DNA of 64,000 nucleotides from Bacillota bacterium (lineage in GTDB: Bacteria; Bacillota; Clostridia; Christensenellales; Aristaeellaceae): assembly GCA_023436585.1 (NCBI GenBank), contig JAEZIN010000008.1, forward strand, positions 62,001-126,000, written 5' to 3'. Made by a program: the position numbers and the translations under genes. Below are positions 8,750-17,645 of the stretch, in pieces. Under the pieces are notes generated by a model. That model was not told where the DNA came from. It searched no databases and saw only the letters and a list, made by a program, of their open reading frames with translations. The first letter of the stretch is position 1; each line of letters starts with the position of its first letter.

Positions 8750-9820
8750 ATGGTTCATTATCCCCTGGTCCGCAAGCCCACAACGGCTCTTATCTGGCTT
8801 GCAGCCTATGCGCTGCTGCTTTGGGCCGCCGCCAATATACCCCTGTTTTTTATCCTTCTTTGCTTTATTTCCCCCGCGCTGCTTTCGCTGTGCGGTATCC
8901 GGTGCGGCCTTCTCCCCATGGCCGCCTGCGCGCTTATGGCACCTGCCGCAGCCTTTTTGACATTCGGCGGCACGCTGGCTCCCCTCCTTTGCGCGCTGTA
9001 CCTGTGGCCTTTCGCCGTGATACACGCGGTCTGCTTTGCCCGCAAAATCCCCTTTTTGCAATCCGTGGCGGCGCATGTGGCAGTACTGGCGGTCAGCCAA
9101 ACGGCAATCCTGCTGATTCTGCGCCCTTACCTTGGCGGAAACCTGTTTTCAGGCGGAGCGGATTTTTTGGTGCAGCAGATTTCGGCGTCGCCTTACGGGG
9201 ATCAGATCCTGCTGCAATTGTATCAGTCCCGGCTGCTTGATGTTCCGGAGGAAATGCTCAAAGGCGTTCGCGCGCTGATGGAGGCTTTCATCGCTTCTCT
9301 GGCCCCGGGTTCGCTGATGCCCAGCGTCCGCACAGAGCTTTTGAATGGTCTTCGCACACTTCTGGAAAATTCCCTGTACTCCTTCCTGCCCGCCACGGTT
9401 ATCAACAACGCCATACTGGCCGGTGTTTTCGGCGTGGCCTTCCCCATTGTCGCAGCCCGTTCCAGACAAATACCCGTCATGGAGATGGCCCCTTTTGCCA
9501 CATGGCACCTAAGCCGCAGCAATGGGCTGAAGGTATTTATACTGGGGCTTGGCAATTTTTTGCCGACACTGTTTCCCAATCCGGGCATGCTGCTGGCCGG
9601 AAACATGATGTGGGCGGCATTCTCCACCATTTTTGTGATCCAGGGTGCGGCGCTGATGGATTTTTTCCAGACGCGCGGGGGCAACCGTCCCTTCACCCGC
9701 AGGCTGTGGCCATGCGTTATTTATCTTTTCATTCCCACGCTGCTGATGATCATGGGCGTCGCAGACCAATTTTTGAATATCAGAGGCATCAGAAAGCCAA
9801 AAGACAGGGAGGACGGCTGA
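8750..9820 (+). CDS. YybS-like DUF2232 membrane protein
   Basis: A 356-aa polytopic membrane protein with about seven or eight hydrophobic segments and a soluble-looking stretch around residues 140-215. The C-terminal VFILGLGNFLPTLFPNPGMLLAGNM region resembles the DUF2232/YybS family. Conserved synteny supports this: in Bacillus yybS precedes rplI and dnaC with yybT (gdpP) between; here yybT is absent and rplI follows after 1 nt. AAAGGAG lies 7 nt before the start. Function in this family is not established. Confidence 0.72.
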   Translation: MVHYPLVRKPTTALIWLAAYALLLWAAANIPLFFILLCFISPALLSLCGIRCGLLPMAACALMAPAAAFLTFGGTLAPLLCALYLWPFAVIHAVCFARKIPFLQSVAAHVAVLAVSQTAILLILRPYLGGNLFSGGADFLVQQISASPYGDQILLQLYQSRLLDVPEEMLKGVRALMEAFIASLAPGSLMPSVRTELLNGLRTLLENSLYSFLPATVINNAILAGVFGVAFPIVAARSRQIPVMEMAPFATWHLSRSNGLKVFILGLGNFLPTLFPNPGMLLAGNMMWAAFSTIFVIQGAALMDFFQTRGGNRPFTRRLWPCVIYLFIPTLLMIMGVADQFLNIRGIRKPKDREDG

Positions 9821-9821
9821 A

Positions 9822-10274
9822 ATGAAAGTCATTTTACTCCAGGATGTGAAGGGTTCCGGCGAAAAGGATGAAATCATTAACGTTTCCGATGGTTTTGCCC
9901 GCAATTATCTGTTCCCCCGCAAGTGGGCCGTGGAGGCCACGCCGGGAGCCCTGAAGGAGATCGAGCGCAAGCGCGAGGCCGAAGCAAAGAAGGAAGCGGA
10001 GCGCAAGGCGGAAGCCCAGGCCAAAGCCCATCTTTTGCACGGCAAGGTCATACAGCTCACCGCCAGGTGCGGTGAAAAGGGCCGGCTCTACGGCAGCATC
10101 ACATCCCAGGAAATCGCGGAAGCGCTCATGAAGCAGCACGGCGTGTCTGTGGACAAGCGCAAGATCGAGCTTCCCGAGCCCATCCGCCAGGTAGGGGATG
10201 TGGATGTGACCGTCTGGATTTATCCCGGCATTACCACCACCATGAAGGTGCACGTGGCCGCCGCCGAAAAATAA
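9822..10274 (+). CDS. rplI: 50S ribosomal protein L9
   Basis: 150 aa, standard length. The N-terminal rRNA-binding domain begins MKVILLQDVKGSGEKDEI and includes VSDGFARNYLFPR. A long Lys/Glu/Ala connecting helix (about 45-75) and a C-terminal domain (GRLYGSITSQEI) follow. It starts 1 nt after the yybS-like stop, within the operon leading to dnaB. Confidence 0.97.
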   Translation: MKVILLQDVKGSGEKDEIINVSDGFARNYLFPRKWAVEATPGALKEIERKREAEAKKEAERKAEAQAKAHLLHGKVIQLTARCGEKGRLYGSITSQEIAEALMKQHGVSVDKRKIELPEPIRQVGDVDVTVWIYPGITTTMKVHVAAAEK

Positions 10275-10295
10275 ACGCACGGGGAGGTCGCGACC

Positions 10296-11642
10296 ATGGA
10301 ACAAGGTTTGGGCCGGGCCGTGCCGCCCCACAGTCTGGAAGCGGAGCGCTCGGTGCTGGGCGCCATGATGCAGGACCCCGCCGCGGTTGTGCTGGCGGTG
10401 GAGCTGCTGACGGCAGAAGATTTTTACGCCCCCGCGCACCGGGAGCTTTTTTCCGCCATGCGCACGCTGCATTTGAATGCCAGCCCGGTGGACCTAGTCA
10501 CCGCCGACAGTGAGTTAAGCCGCCGGGGCACGCTGGAAGGCATCGGCGGCACCGCTTATTTGATTGAGGTTTCCCAGTACGTGCCCACCACCGCCAATGT
10601 CAAAGCATATATCGCCATCGTATCGGAAAAATCCACGCTGCGCCGGCTGATCTCCGCATCCCAGCAGATCAGCGCTGAATCGTATTCCCAGCAGGACCCC
10701 GTGCCGGACATACTCAACCATGCCGAGAAAGCCATCTTCGACATCGTCATGCGAAGGGCCAGCGGCGACGCACTGGTCCGCGTGGATGAGATACTGACGC
10801 TCACCTATGAAAAAATAGAGGAGCTTTCAAGGCTCAAAGGGCAGATCAACGGTGTTCCCACCGGCTTTTACGACCTGGACAACCTGCTTACGGGCATGCA
10901 TCCCGGCGAACTGGTGCTCATCGGTGCCCGCCCCTCCATGGGTAAGACCAGCCTTGCCATGAACATTGCGCAGCACGCGTGCCTTGCAAAAGGGAAAACC
11001 ACCGCCGTGTTCAGCCTGGAAATGCCCAGGGAGCAGATTGTCATGCGCATGCTCTGCTCCGAGGCGAAAATTAACCTCCAAAGGGTCCGTTCCGGAACGC
11101 TTAAGGATGAGGATTGGCTGAAGCTGGCCAAGGTTCTAGGCCCCGTCTCAGCTTCACCCCTGTACATAGACGATACCGCCGGCCTGACCCCCTCGCAGCT
11201 TCGAAGCCGCTGCCGAAGGCTGATGATGGACAAGGGCCTTGATCTGATCGTGGTTGACTATTTGCAGTTGATGGGCAGCGATAAAAAAACGGAAAACAGG
11301 CAGCTGGAGGTCAGCGAAATCTCCCGCCAGCTAAAAGGAATCGCCCTGGAGCTGAAGGTCCCCCTTGTCGCCTGCGCCCAATTGTCCCGCGCGCTGGCCA
11401 GCCGGCAGGATAAAAGGCCCGTGCTCAGCGACCTGCGCGATTCAGGCTCCATTGAGCAGGATGCCGACGTCGTCATGTTCATACACCGGGAAGGCTACTA
11501 TAACATGACAGGCGGACAAGAAGATAACATGGGCGAAATCATACTGGCCAAGCAGCGCAATGGCCCCCTGGGCACGGTAAAGGTTGGCTGGTTCAGCGAA
11601 TACGCTACGTATACCAACCCCGCGGGGTATAACGCACCTTAA
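10296..11642 (+). CDS. dnaB: Replicative DNA helicase
   Basis: A 448-aa hexameric helicase that unwinds DNA at replication forks (named dnaC in Bacillus). The N-terminal DnaB domain starts PPHSLEAERSVLGAMM. The RecA-like core has Walker A GARPSMGKTSLA, Walker B-type VVDYLQLMG and the late motif LRDSGSIEQDADVVMF. GGGAGG precedes the ATG by 8 nt. No intein or insertion interrupts it. Confidence 0.97.
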   Translation: MEQGLGRAVPPHSLEAERSVLGAMMQDPAAVVLAVELLTAEDFYAPAHRELFSAMRTLHLNASPVDLVTADSELSRRGTLEGIGGTAYLIEVSQYVPTTANVKAYIAIVSEKSTLRRLISASQQISAESYSQQDPVPDILNHAEKAIFDIVMRRASGDALVRVDEILTLTYEKIEELSRLKGQINGVPTGFYDLDNLLTGMHPGELVLIGARPSMGKTSLAMNIAQHACLAKGKTTAVFSLEMPREQIVMRMLCSEAKINLQRVRSGTLKDEDWLKLAKVLGPVSASPLYIDDTAGLTPSQLRSRCRRLMMDKGLDLIVVDYLQLMGSDKKTENRQLEVSEISRQLKGIALELKVPLVACAQLSRALASRQDKRPVLSDLRDSGSIEQDADVVMFIHREGYYNMTGGQEDNMGEIILAKQRNGPLGTVKVGWFSEYATYTNPAGYNAP

Positions 11643-11669
11643 TGCTGCGCTTAAAGGAGGCTCCGTTTT

Positions 11670-12650
11670 ATGGAGCAGACGACCGTTTCCCAGTTCACAA
11701 AGGATATGCGGTTTGAAGGTTTCTTGCTGGTGCGTTCCAGCGAACAGCGCACAGCCGCCAGCGGCAGCCGGTATCTGGATCTGAACCTGGCGGACAAATC
11801 GGGAGAAATCAATGCTAAGGTATGGGATGGCGCCGCCACGGCGCCTCAAACAGGGACCGCCATCAAAATACGCGGTGTCGTACTGGAATACAACGGCCGC
11901 CTGCAGCTGCGGGTAGATAAAATGCGTCCCGTGGAACCGCAGGACGATATGGACATATCGCTGCTTACGCCCTGTGCCCCGGAGCCGCCGGAAGATATGC
12001 ACAGGGTGCTTCAAGGCGTCATCGACAGTATGGGAAGGGAGCCCCTGAGGCGGCTTTTGACGGAAGCGCTGAATATGGCCGGCGAGGAGCTTACGTTTTA
12101 TCCTGCCGCCCAGCGGCTGCATCACGCAGAACGCAGCGGGCTTTTGCACCATACCACCAGCATGCTCAGAACCGCGGACGCGATCCTTGCGTGTTATCCT
12201 TTCCTGGACGCGGATCTATTGCGGGCCGGTGTAATCCTGCATGACCTGGCAAAGATAGCGGAAATGGACAGTGACAACTTCGGCATCGTCAGCGATTATA
12301 CGGCGGACGGGCTGCTGGTCGGCCATCTTGTACGCGGCGTGGCGCAGCTTCGGGAAGCGGCGAACCGCGTGAAAGTGGACGGAGAACTGGTGCTTTTGCT
12401 GGAGCATATGATCATCAGCCATCATGGCGAACCCGAATACGGCAGTCCGCGCCGGCCCATGTTCCCGGAGGCGGAAGCCCTGCATTGGATCGATGTGCTG
12501 GATGCCAGGATGAACGAGATGCAGGGGATATTGGACAGGACGCCGGAGGGCTCCTTCAGCGAGAAAATTTGGTCCCTGGACAGGCGGCTGTACCATCCAA
12601 GGTACGAGAGCCTGGATGCGCAAAAAGCCGGAGATGAGCTTCCAATCTAA
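11670..12650 (+). CDS. YhaM-like 3'-5' exoribonuclease (OB fold + HD domain)
   Basis: A 326-aa protein close to the size of YhaM. Residues about 15-90 form an OB-fold nucleic-acid-binding domain (YLDLNLADKSGEINAKVWD). The HD phosphohydrolase domain follows, with HHTTSMLRTADAIL, the HD pair in ILHDLAKI, and a distal HH in MIISHHGEPEYGS. YhaM degrades RNA from the 3' end. AAAGGAGG precedes the start, and 27 nt separate it from dnaB, so it is probably in the same operon. Confidence 0.85.
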   Translation: MEQTTVSQFTKDMRFEGFLLVRSSEQRTAASGSRYLDLNLADKSGEINAKVWDGAATAPQTGTAIKIRGVVLEYNGRLQLRVDKMRPVEPQDDMDISLLTPCAPEPPEDMHRVLQGVIDSMGREPLRRLLTEALNMAGEELTFYPAAQRLHHAERSGLLHHTTSMLRTADAILACYPFLDADLLRAGVILHDLAKIAEMDSDNFGIVSDYTADGLLVGHLVRGVAQLREAANRVKVDGELVLLLEHMIISHHGEPEYGSPRRPMFPEAEALHWIDVLDARMNEMQGILDRTPEGSFSEKIWSLDRRLYHPRYESLDAQKAGDELPI

Positions 12651-12657
12651 GTCGCGG

Positions 12658-12686
12658 TTGACGTACATCTCCTCTGCTGGTACAAT
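12658..12686 (+). promoter_or_regulatory. Sigma-A promoter of the lipoprotein gene
   Basis: TTGACG, 17-bp spacer, TACAAT. The leader to the ATG at 12805 is about 110 nt. Confidence 0.7.
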
Positions 12687-12804
12687 AAGGATGATGTTTT
12701 ACGAAATCGTCACGAATCATTAAACGGGAATGAATTTGACTCGTCTTTCGTTATCATGTTTGATGTACCAAAACGTATATTCGTCTACGGATGGAGGAAA
12801 TACA

Positions 12805-13590
12805 ATGTTGCGCAAAATCAGCCTTGCTTTGCTGCTGTGCGTGCTGCTGGCCGCCTTGTCCGGCTGTGCGTCGGAAGAGCTTTTTTTCCCGACGCAGGCA
12901 CCGCCAAATATGAACCAGCCCACGGCCACCCCATCCCCCACCCCTGAAGCGCAGGGGGAATTTGAGGGCAATCCCTTGGATGAGGAAGATTTCAATGAGG
13001 ATGCTCTGGAAGAGCCGCAGGATTTTGCCTCCGCAGAGGCCTATGCCTTTGCAGGTTCCACTCCCCTGCCACTGGATCCTATCGACGTCCCCACGCCTAC
13101 GCCCCGGCCTGCGCTGACGTTCAATTATCAAACCTATGAAGCCACAAAGCTGGGCTTGAAATTTGACGGGCCCGCCAATTGGGATGTGGACGATTCGGCC
13201 GAAGATACCTTCACCATCACCGAGCCGGTATCGCAAAGGAACGATAACTACTCCGCCTTTATAACGATTCGCAAGTCTCAGGTCACCAAGCAGTACAATG
13301 CCAGCGATATGGAGAATGAAGTAGAAGACATACTGGACACCATCAAGTCCACCAATTATACGGAGTTCCGGCCTTCCTACACCGCCCCCCGGACGCTTTT
13401 GGATGAGGATGGCGTCTACGCGGATTACCAGGGCACTATGGTGGATGGAACCCGTGTCCGGGGCCGCGTACACGTAACATGCATCGACAAGGTGCTATAC
13501 ACCGTTCATATGTCCCACCCCGGCGGCTACAACACCGATTATCTAAAGAACCACGGAAAGCTCAGGGATACGATCACCTTGACCAAATAA
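12805..13590 (+). CDS. Putative lipoprotein
   Basis: 261 aa. It starts with a lipoprotein signal (KISLALLLCVLLAALSGC) whose lipobox Cys is about residue 21, so it is probably anchored to the outer face of the membrane. An acidic, Pro/Thr-rich linker (to about residue 105) follows. A folded C-terminal domain (LGLKFDGPANWDVDDSAEDT onward) resembles PsbP-like/DUF1795-type lipoprotein domains but not decisively. I chose the ATG at 12805 because GGAGG lies 7 nt upstream; the frame itself is open from 12730. Function unknown. Confidence 0.75.
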   Translation: MLRKISLALLLCVLLAALSGCASEELFFPTQAPPNMNQPTATPSPTPEAQGEFEGNPLDEEDFNEDALEEPQDFASAEAYAFAGSTPLPLDPIDVPTPTPRPALTFNYQTYEATKLGLKFDGPANWDVDDSAEDTFTITEPVSQRNDNYSAFITIRKSQVTKQYNASDMENEVEDILDTIKSTNYTEFRPSYTAPRTLLDEDGVYADYQGTMVDGTRVRGRVHVTCIDKVLYTVHMSHPGGYNTDYLKNHGKLRDTITLTK

Positions 13591-13605
13591 ACCGTATCCG
13601 GCATC

Positions 13606-13634
13606 AAAGGCCGCCTCACCTGGCGGCCTTTTTT
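13606..13634 (+). terminator. Intrinsic terminator after the lipoprotein gene
   Basis: A 10-bp stem AAAGGCCGCC/GGCGGCCTTT with a 6-nt loop followed by TTT. Confidence 0.9.
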
Positions 13635-13704
13635 CGTTGCCACCGGCATAAACATATACGAGTTTTGCAAGCGGATGCGAAGCCTCTATGGTGATATGAA
13701 GGAA

Positions 13705-13766
13705 GATGCCCCGAAGGTCCAGGGCGACCGGAAAGCCCTGGTCGCTCCCGCAGGGGCGAAACCCCT
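13705..13766 (+). repeat. Dispersed intergenic repeat, copy A
   Basis: About 60 nt shared with 28726-28788 and partly with 36940-36983. Common parts are CCCGAAGGTCCAG, GGAAAGCCCTGG and GGGGCGAAA. It can form hairpins around CCAGGG/CCCTGG. Confidence 0.6.
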
Positions 13767-13791
13767 ATCCTGCGCAATGGTCCCGGAGTTA

Positions 13792-13820
13792 TTGCGCCTG
13801 TGTCAGCCCTATGTTACAAT
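13792..13820 (+). promoter_or_regulatory. Probable promoter of the MFS/acyltransferase fusion gene
   Basis: TTGCGC, 17-bp spacer, TACAAT, 40 nt upstream of the TTG start. Confidence 0.5.
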
Positions 13821-13860
13821 AGGAAAAGTATAAATTGTCGAAAAAAGGGAGGCTGCGCGT

Positions 13861-15951
13861 TTGCTGTCCAAAAAATACGCTGTAATCGCCCGTACGCGCA
13901 GTGCCATGATGACATTGATGTCGCTGAGCAATTTGTACGCATTCATGTATTGCATGCTGGTTTCAAAGTCCCTTGTCTCCATGCCCATATTCGGCGGCGC
14001 GCTGTTTATGAGCGGCCGGGCCGCCGCCGTGTTCTTCCAAAGGTATACCGGGGAATCCCGCAAATATTTGAGCATCCGCGCCCGCTGGCTGGGTCCGGCC
14101 ATGCTGACCATATTCCTGCTTTCCAACTTTTTTCTGTTGATGATCTATCCAATCTCGGTGGATAATCCGGCGGTATGGATTCTGTTCGCCATCGTGCTGG
14201 GCATGACCATGCGGGGCATTCTCTGCCGCCGCGTCATGCGAAGATATGTGAACGCAAAGCTTTTAAGAAGGCGTTTTTTAATACTGACGAGCCTTTGCCA
14301 CGCGGCCCCGGCCGCGGTGGTCGCCTTATTGCTCACCTGGAGTGTGGACATGCTGCCGGCCTGGCAAATGTTCGGCGGTTTCCTGATAAGCGCCGTTCTG
14401 GAGGCCTATTCCCTCTGGAAGGACAGGGCACAACTGAAGTACCCCGCGGAGGAGCCGCCCAGGGTCGATTCCTTCCGCTCCCTGGCCCAGGGCTTGCGCC
14501 GGATGAACGCCTTCAACGCCTATGAGCTGATGCATAACCTGATCCTGGTGGCGCTGCAGGTAACGCTTGTAATGCTGTATACCTTCATCGCCACCTCGGC
14601 ACAGGAAATACTCACCTGCATGCTTTTGTCCCTTGTGTGCACCCTGGCCGCCAGGGAACTGACGGACTGGGTTCTGACACGCACCAGCCGGCGGGACCCG
14701 GACCCGGCGTACCTGCTTTTGATTGGCCTATGCTGCTGGATGTACGGGCTGCTTTTGTTTTCCCAGCAGATATCCGGCAGCCTGAAGTATGTAAGCGCCT
14801 ACCTTTCGCTGGCGCTCTGCTCCTGCGGCGCCACCGTCAGCGCCACCTGCCTTGCCGGCATGGAGCGGGATATGCACAGGGTGGCCCAGTTTGGCGCGGG
14901 AGAAGACTTGAGCGGGTATACCCTTATGCGCAGCGCCTGGCGGGAAGCCGCGGTGCTGGCGGGGCAGATGCTTACGCTGCTGCTTTTGACACTGCTTTGC
15001 TTCCTGAACGGCTTCAATCTGCCGCGGGATGTGGAAAGCCTGGTCCGCAGCATGCGCCCCGTGCTGGTGGTGCCCGCGCTGCTGCTTGTTCTGGGCGCCA
15101 TGCTCAGCGTTTTGAAGTTTCCCCTCACCAAGCGGTACCTGAAAAAGTTGCAGCGGTTTTTGCAGCTTCAAAAGGACGGCGAGGAAAACACGCCGATGAA
15201 AAAACAGCTGGAGACGGTGGTCATCCGCCGCCATCCCAGGCGGTACGGCCTGAAGCTGATGATGTTCTTTTTGAGGCCTTTCTATTACCACCGGTTGATA
15301 GGCCGGGAAAACGTGCCCGCCGGGGAGGATGGCCGCCTGATCTTCATCTGCAACCACGGCGAGCTGTACGGGCCTGTAGTTACCAACCTGTATGTACCCT
15401 TCTCCTTCCGGCCCTGGACCATCAGTGATATGATGGACAGCCGGGAGAATGTGGCGGAATACTGCTACAAGTATACCTTCAAACGTCAAAAGTGGCTGCC
15501 CGAAAGGCTTAAAAAACCCATGGCCCGCTGGTTGGCCCCCCTTTGCATATGGGCCATGCGGTCCATTGAAAGCATTCCAGTCTACCGCAACAAGCCGCGG
15601 GAACTGATGACCACCTTCCGCCTGTCGGTGGAGGCCATGCAGGCGGAGGACAACCTGCTGATCTTCCCCGAAAATCCTGATGCCCAATCCCTTGACAAGC
15701 CCGGATACGTGCGCAAAGGCATAGGCGATTTCTACACCGGATTTACCATGCTGGCGCCGCTGTATTACAACAAAACCGGCAGGAAGGCTGTCTTCATGCC
15801 GGTATACGCAAGCCGAGAAATGCGTACCATTTCCTTTGGCAAAGGCGTCGAGTACGACCCCGAGAACCAGCCCACCGAGGAAAAGATGCGCATCGTAAAC
15901 GAGCTGAGGGAAGCCATGATGGCCATGGGCCGGGCGCAAGGCGATTTATGA
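13861..15951 (+). CDS. MFS-like membrane domain fused to a PlsC-like acyltransferase
   Basis: A 696-aa fusion. Residues about 1-430 contain roughly ten to twelve hydrophobic segments reminiscent of a transporter or flippase. A short charged linker follows. Residues about 455-690 resemble a 1-acylglycerol-phosphate acyltransferase: IFICNHGELYGP aligns with the HX4D motif, IESIPVYRNK with motif II and LLIFPENPD with the FPEG motif. The Asp of HX4D is Gly here, so the active site is non-canonical. Transporter-acyltransferase fusions such as LplT-Aas handle lysophospholipids; a similar lipid role is inference. The start is a TTG after GGGAGG; no in-frame ATG is near. Confidence 0.7.
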   Translation: MLSKKYAVIARTRSAMMTLMSLSNLYAFMYCMLVSKSLVSMPIFGGALFMSGRAAAVFFQRYTGESRKYLSIRARWLGPAMLTIFLLSNFFLLMIYPISVDNPAVWILFAIVLGMTMRGILCRRVMRRYVNAKLLRRRFLILTSLCHAAPAAVVALLLTWSVDMLPAWQMFGGFLISAVLEAYSLWKDRAQLKYPAEEPPRVDSFRSLAQGLRRMNAFNAYELMHNLILVALQVTLVMLYTFIATSAQEILTCMLLSLVCTLAARELTDWVLTRTSRRDPDPAYLLLIGLCCWMYGLLLFSQQISGSLKYVSAYLSLALCSCGATVSATCLAGMERDMHRVAQFGAGEDLSGYTLMRSAWREAAVLAGQMLTLLLLTLLCFLNGFNLPRDVESLVRSMRPVLVVPALLLVLGAMLSVLKFPLTKRYLKKLQRFLQLQKDGEENTPMKKQLETVVIRRHPRRYGLKLMMFFLRPFYYHRLIGRENVPAGEDGRLIFICNHGELYGPVVTNLYVPFSFRPWTISDMMDSRENVAEYCYKYTFKRQKWLPERLKKPMARWLAPLCIWAMRSIESIPVYRNKPRELMTTFRLSVEAMQAEDNLLIFPENPDAQSLDKPGYVRKGIGDFYTGFTMLAPLYYNKTGRKAVFMPVYASREMRTISFGKGVEYDPENQPTEEKMRIVNELREAMMAMGRAQGDL

Positions 15952-16070
15952 CCTGTTTCCAAATAATATGCCCATGATCACTTGGAACACTTCCTATGCC
16001 TACATAATCCACTTGCAAACGCACAAACTACCTTTTGAATTCAGGCACGGAATCAAAAGGTGGCGCTGCA

Positions 16071-16527
16071 ATGCGTTTGGAAACGATTATCCTGGTGCTG
16101 GCATGGATCATTACCATTGCCGTGCTGTTGTTTACTGTGCCAAAGAATAAATTAAGAGAAGCTATACTCATCTTTTTCTTCAAGCAGCTGATTACCTGGG
16201 TGGCGGGCCTTGCTGTCGCGCAGCTTCGGCTGATTGAATATCCCGTCAGGTCATTTCCCTATGCGACAAGGGCTAGTTTTGATTTTGAGTACTTTATATA
16301 CCCCGCGGTTACCGTTGTATTCAACCTCAAATACCCTGAGGAAAAAAACTGGTTCAGGCAATTCCTGCACTATTTCAATATCTGTACAATCCTGACAGTG
16401 ATTCACCAATATCATTATATACGTTCATTGGGCATGGTATACGACATGGCTTTTGACCTTCATTACCCTTTATATGTCCAGGAAATTCTACTTCTGGTAT
16501 TTCAACATACACAAGACTGCCAGTTGA
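16071..16527 (+). pseudogene. CBO0543-family membrane protein gene with a frameshift
   Basis: The first about 120 codons encode a protein of the CBO0543 type known from spore-forming clostridia: METIIL-like N-terminus, FFKQLITW, RLIEYPVR, FDFEYFIYP and FNLKYPEE. After HQYHYI the frame loses similarity. The +1 frame continues with HWAWYTTWLLTFITLYMSRK and FYFWYFN, the usual C-terminus, ending at TGA 16525-16527. One extra base around 16427-16433 explains this. As written, the open frame runs to 16568 and would overlap azlD by 34 nt, which the repaired frame avoids. AAAGGTGG precedes the ATG. It is either a recent pseudogene or a sequencing error. Confidence 0.7.
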
Positions 16528-16534
16528 ATTCTGT

Positions 16535-16864
16535 TTACCGGAAAGGCGCCGCCAGGAGCACCATATAGAGTATCGTGGATGCTGCAATGCTTAGAATGAC
16601 ACTTCGTTTCCAAAGGTGCAGGCCTATGGCTGCAACCGCGGCCAGAATCTCAGGCAGGCCATAGGGCGGTTTTGTAAAATCCACCGCTTTGAAGCAGTAT
16701 ACCACCAGCATCCCCATCACGGCATGCGGCAGCACCCTGCCCAGATACCGTATGAAAGCCGGGGTTTTTTGCGCTTTCGGGAAGAGCGCAAAAGGGGCGA
16801 CGCGAACAAAAAGGGTGGCCAGCGCGATGACGGCTAATGTTGCCGCTGCCTGATATCCGTTCAT
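16535..16864 (-). CDS. azlD: Branched-chain amino acid exporter small subunit AzlD
   Basis: A 109-aa membrane protein with four hydrophobic segments. RVAPFALFP and LGRVLPHAVMGMLVVYC match AzlD. With AzlC it forms a branched-chain amino acid export system. Its ATG overlaps the azlC stop codon (ATGA). Confidence 0.88.
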   Translation of the reverse strand: MNGYQAAATLAVIALATLFVRVAPFALFPKAQKTPAFIRYLGRVLPHAVMGMLVVYCFKAVDFTKPPYGLPEILAAVAAIGLHLWKRSVILSIAASTILYMVLLAAPFR

Positions 16865-17607
16865 TCCGCCACCTCCCTATCAAAATACTTGCGTAATACC
16901 GCGAACAGGATCAGCATCCCGCCCATGGCCGGCAGCAGGAACTGTGAGGGGCCGAACAGCAAGAGGCTGATGATGGATACAACCACACCGATGACAGCCG
17001 GGCCGTGCGCCTTAAAAAATCCCTGTGTGGCTTTCTCCTTCTCCGCACTCAGCCACTGCTCCGCAAAAATCACAAGGAAAAGCGCCGTCATGGCAAAGGC
17101 GATGCCATTCGTATCGAATGCCAACCATTCGCCCACCAGGCTGCCCATAAGGCTGCCTGCCACCCAGTAGCCCTGGTTCATGAGGGCGATCAAAAAATAA
17201 GTGTCTCTTTCCCCCGCCGTTTGCGGCGGCTTCATACCGGCCAGCAAGGCGTATGTTTCATCCGTCAGCGAGAAGATCATGTAGGGCTTCCGCCAGCCCA
17301 TCAGGGAAAATGGCTCCAGCATGGTCAAGCCATAAAACAGGTGGCGGGCGTTGACCAGCAGCGTAACCGCCAGCGCCGTCAGGGGCGAAAAGGCCGCCGT
17401 CAATAATCCAGCCGCCACAAATTGCATGGATCCGGCATAGATAAACAGGCTCATGGCCATCGCCCACACGGGGCCGTATCCCTTGCCCTTAAGAAGTATG
17501 CCAAAGGCCGCGCCCAAAAACAGGTACCCCGCCATGACCGGCAGGGTATGGGGAAAGGCAGCCTTCGCGGCTGCCAGCAGGGAGGATTCCGTTAAATTCT
17601 TTTTCAT
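16861..17607 (-). CDS. azlC: Branched-chain amino acid exporter large subunit AzlC
   Basis: A 248-aa polytopic protein. LPVMAGYLFLGAAFGILL, AMSLFIYAGSMQFVA and LTDETYAL are AzlC hallmarks. The ATG at 17607 gives the family N-terminus, although AAAAGGAG lies 13 nt upstream; the frame is open to 17661. It lies downstream of the M20 peptidase homologue, separated by the five-hairpin element. Peptide hydrolysis and amino acid export would be compatible, but the peptidase homologue looks catalytically altered. Confidence 0.88.
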   Translation of the reverse strand: MKKNLTESSLLAAAKAAFPHTLPVMAGYLFLGAAFGILLKGKGYGPVWAMAMSLFIYAGSMQFVAAGLLTAAFSPLTALAVTLLVNARHLFYGLTMLEPFSLMGWRKPYMIFSLTDETYALLAGMKPPQTAGERDTYFLIALMNQGYWVAGSLMGSLVGEWLAFDTNGIAFAMTALFLVIFAEQWLSAEKEKATQGFFKAHGPAVIGVVVSIISLLLFGPSQFLLPAMGGMLILFAVLRKYFDREVAE

Positions 17608-17645
17608 AATAAGGATAGGGCTCCTTTTGCGCTTTGGTACATATT

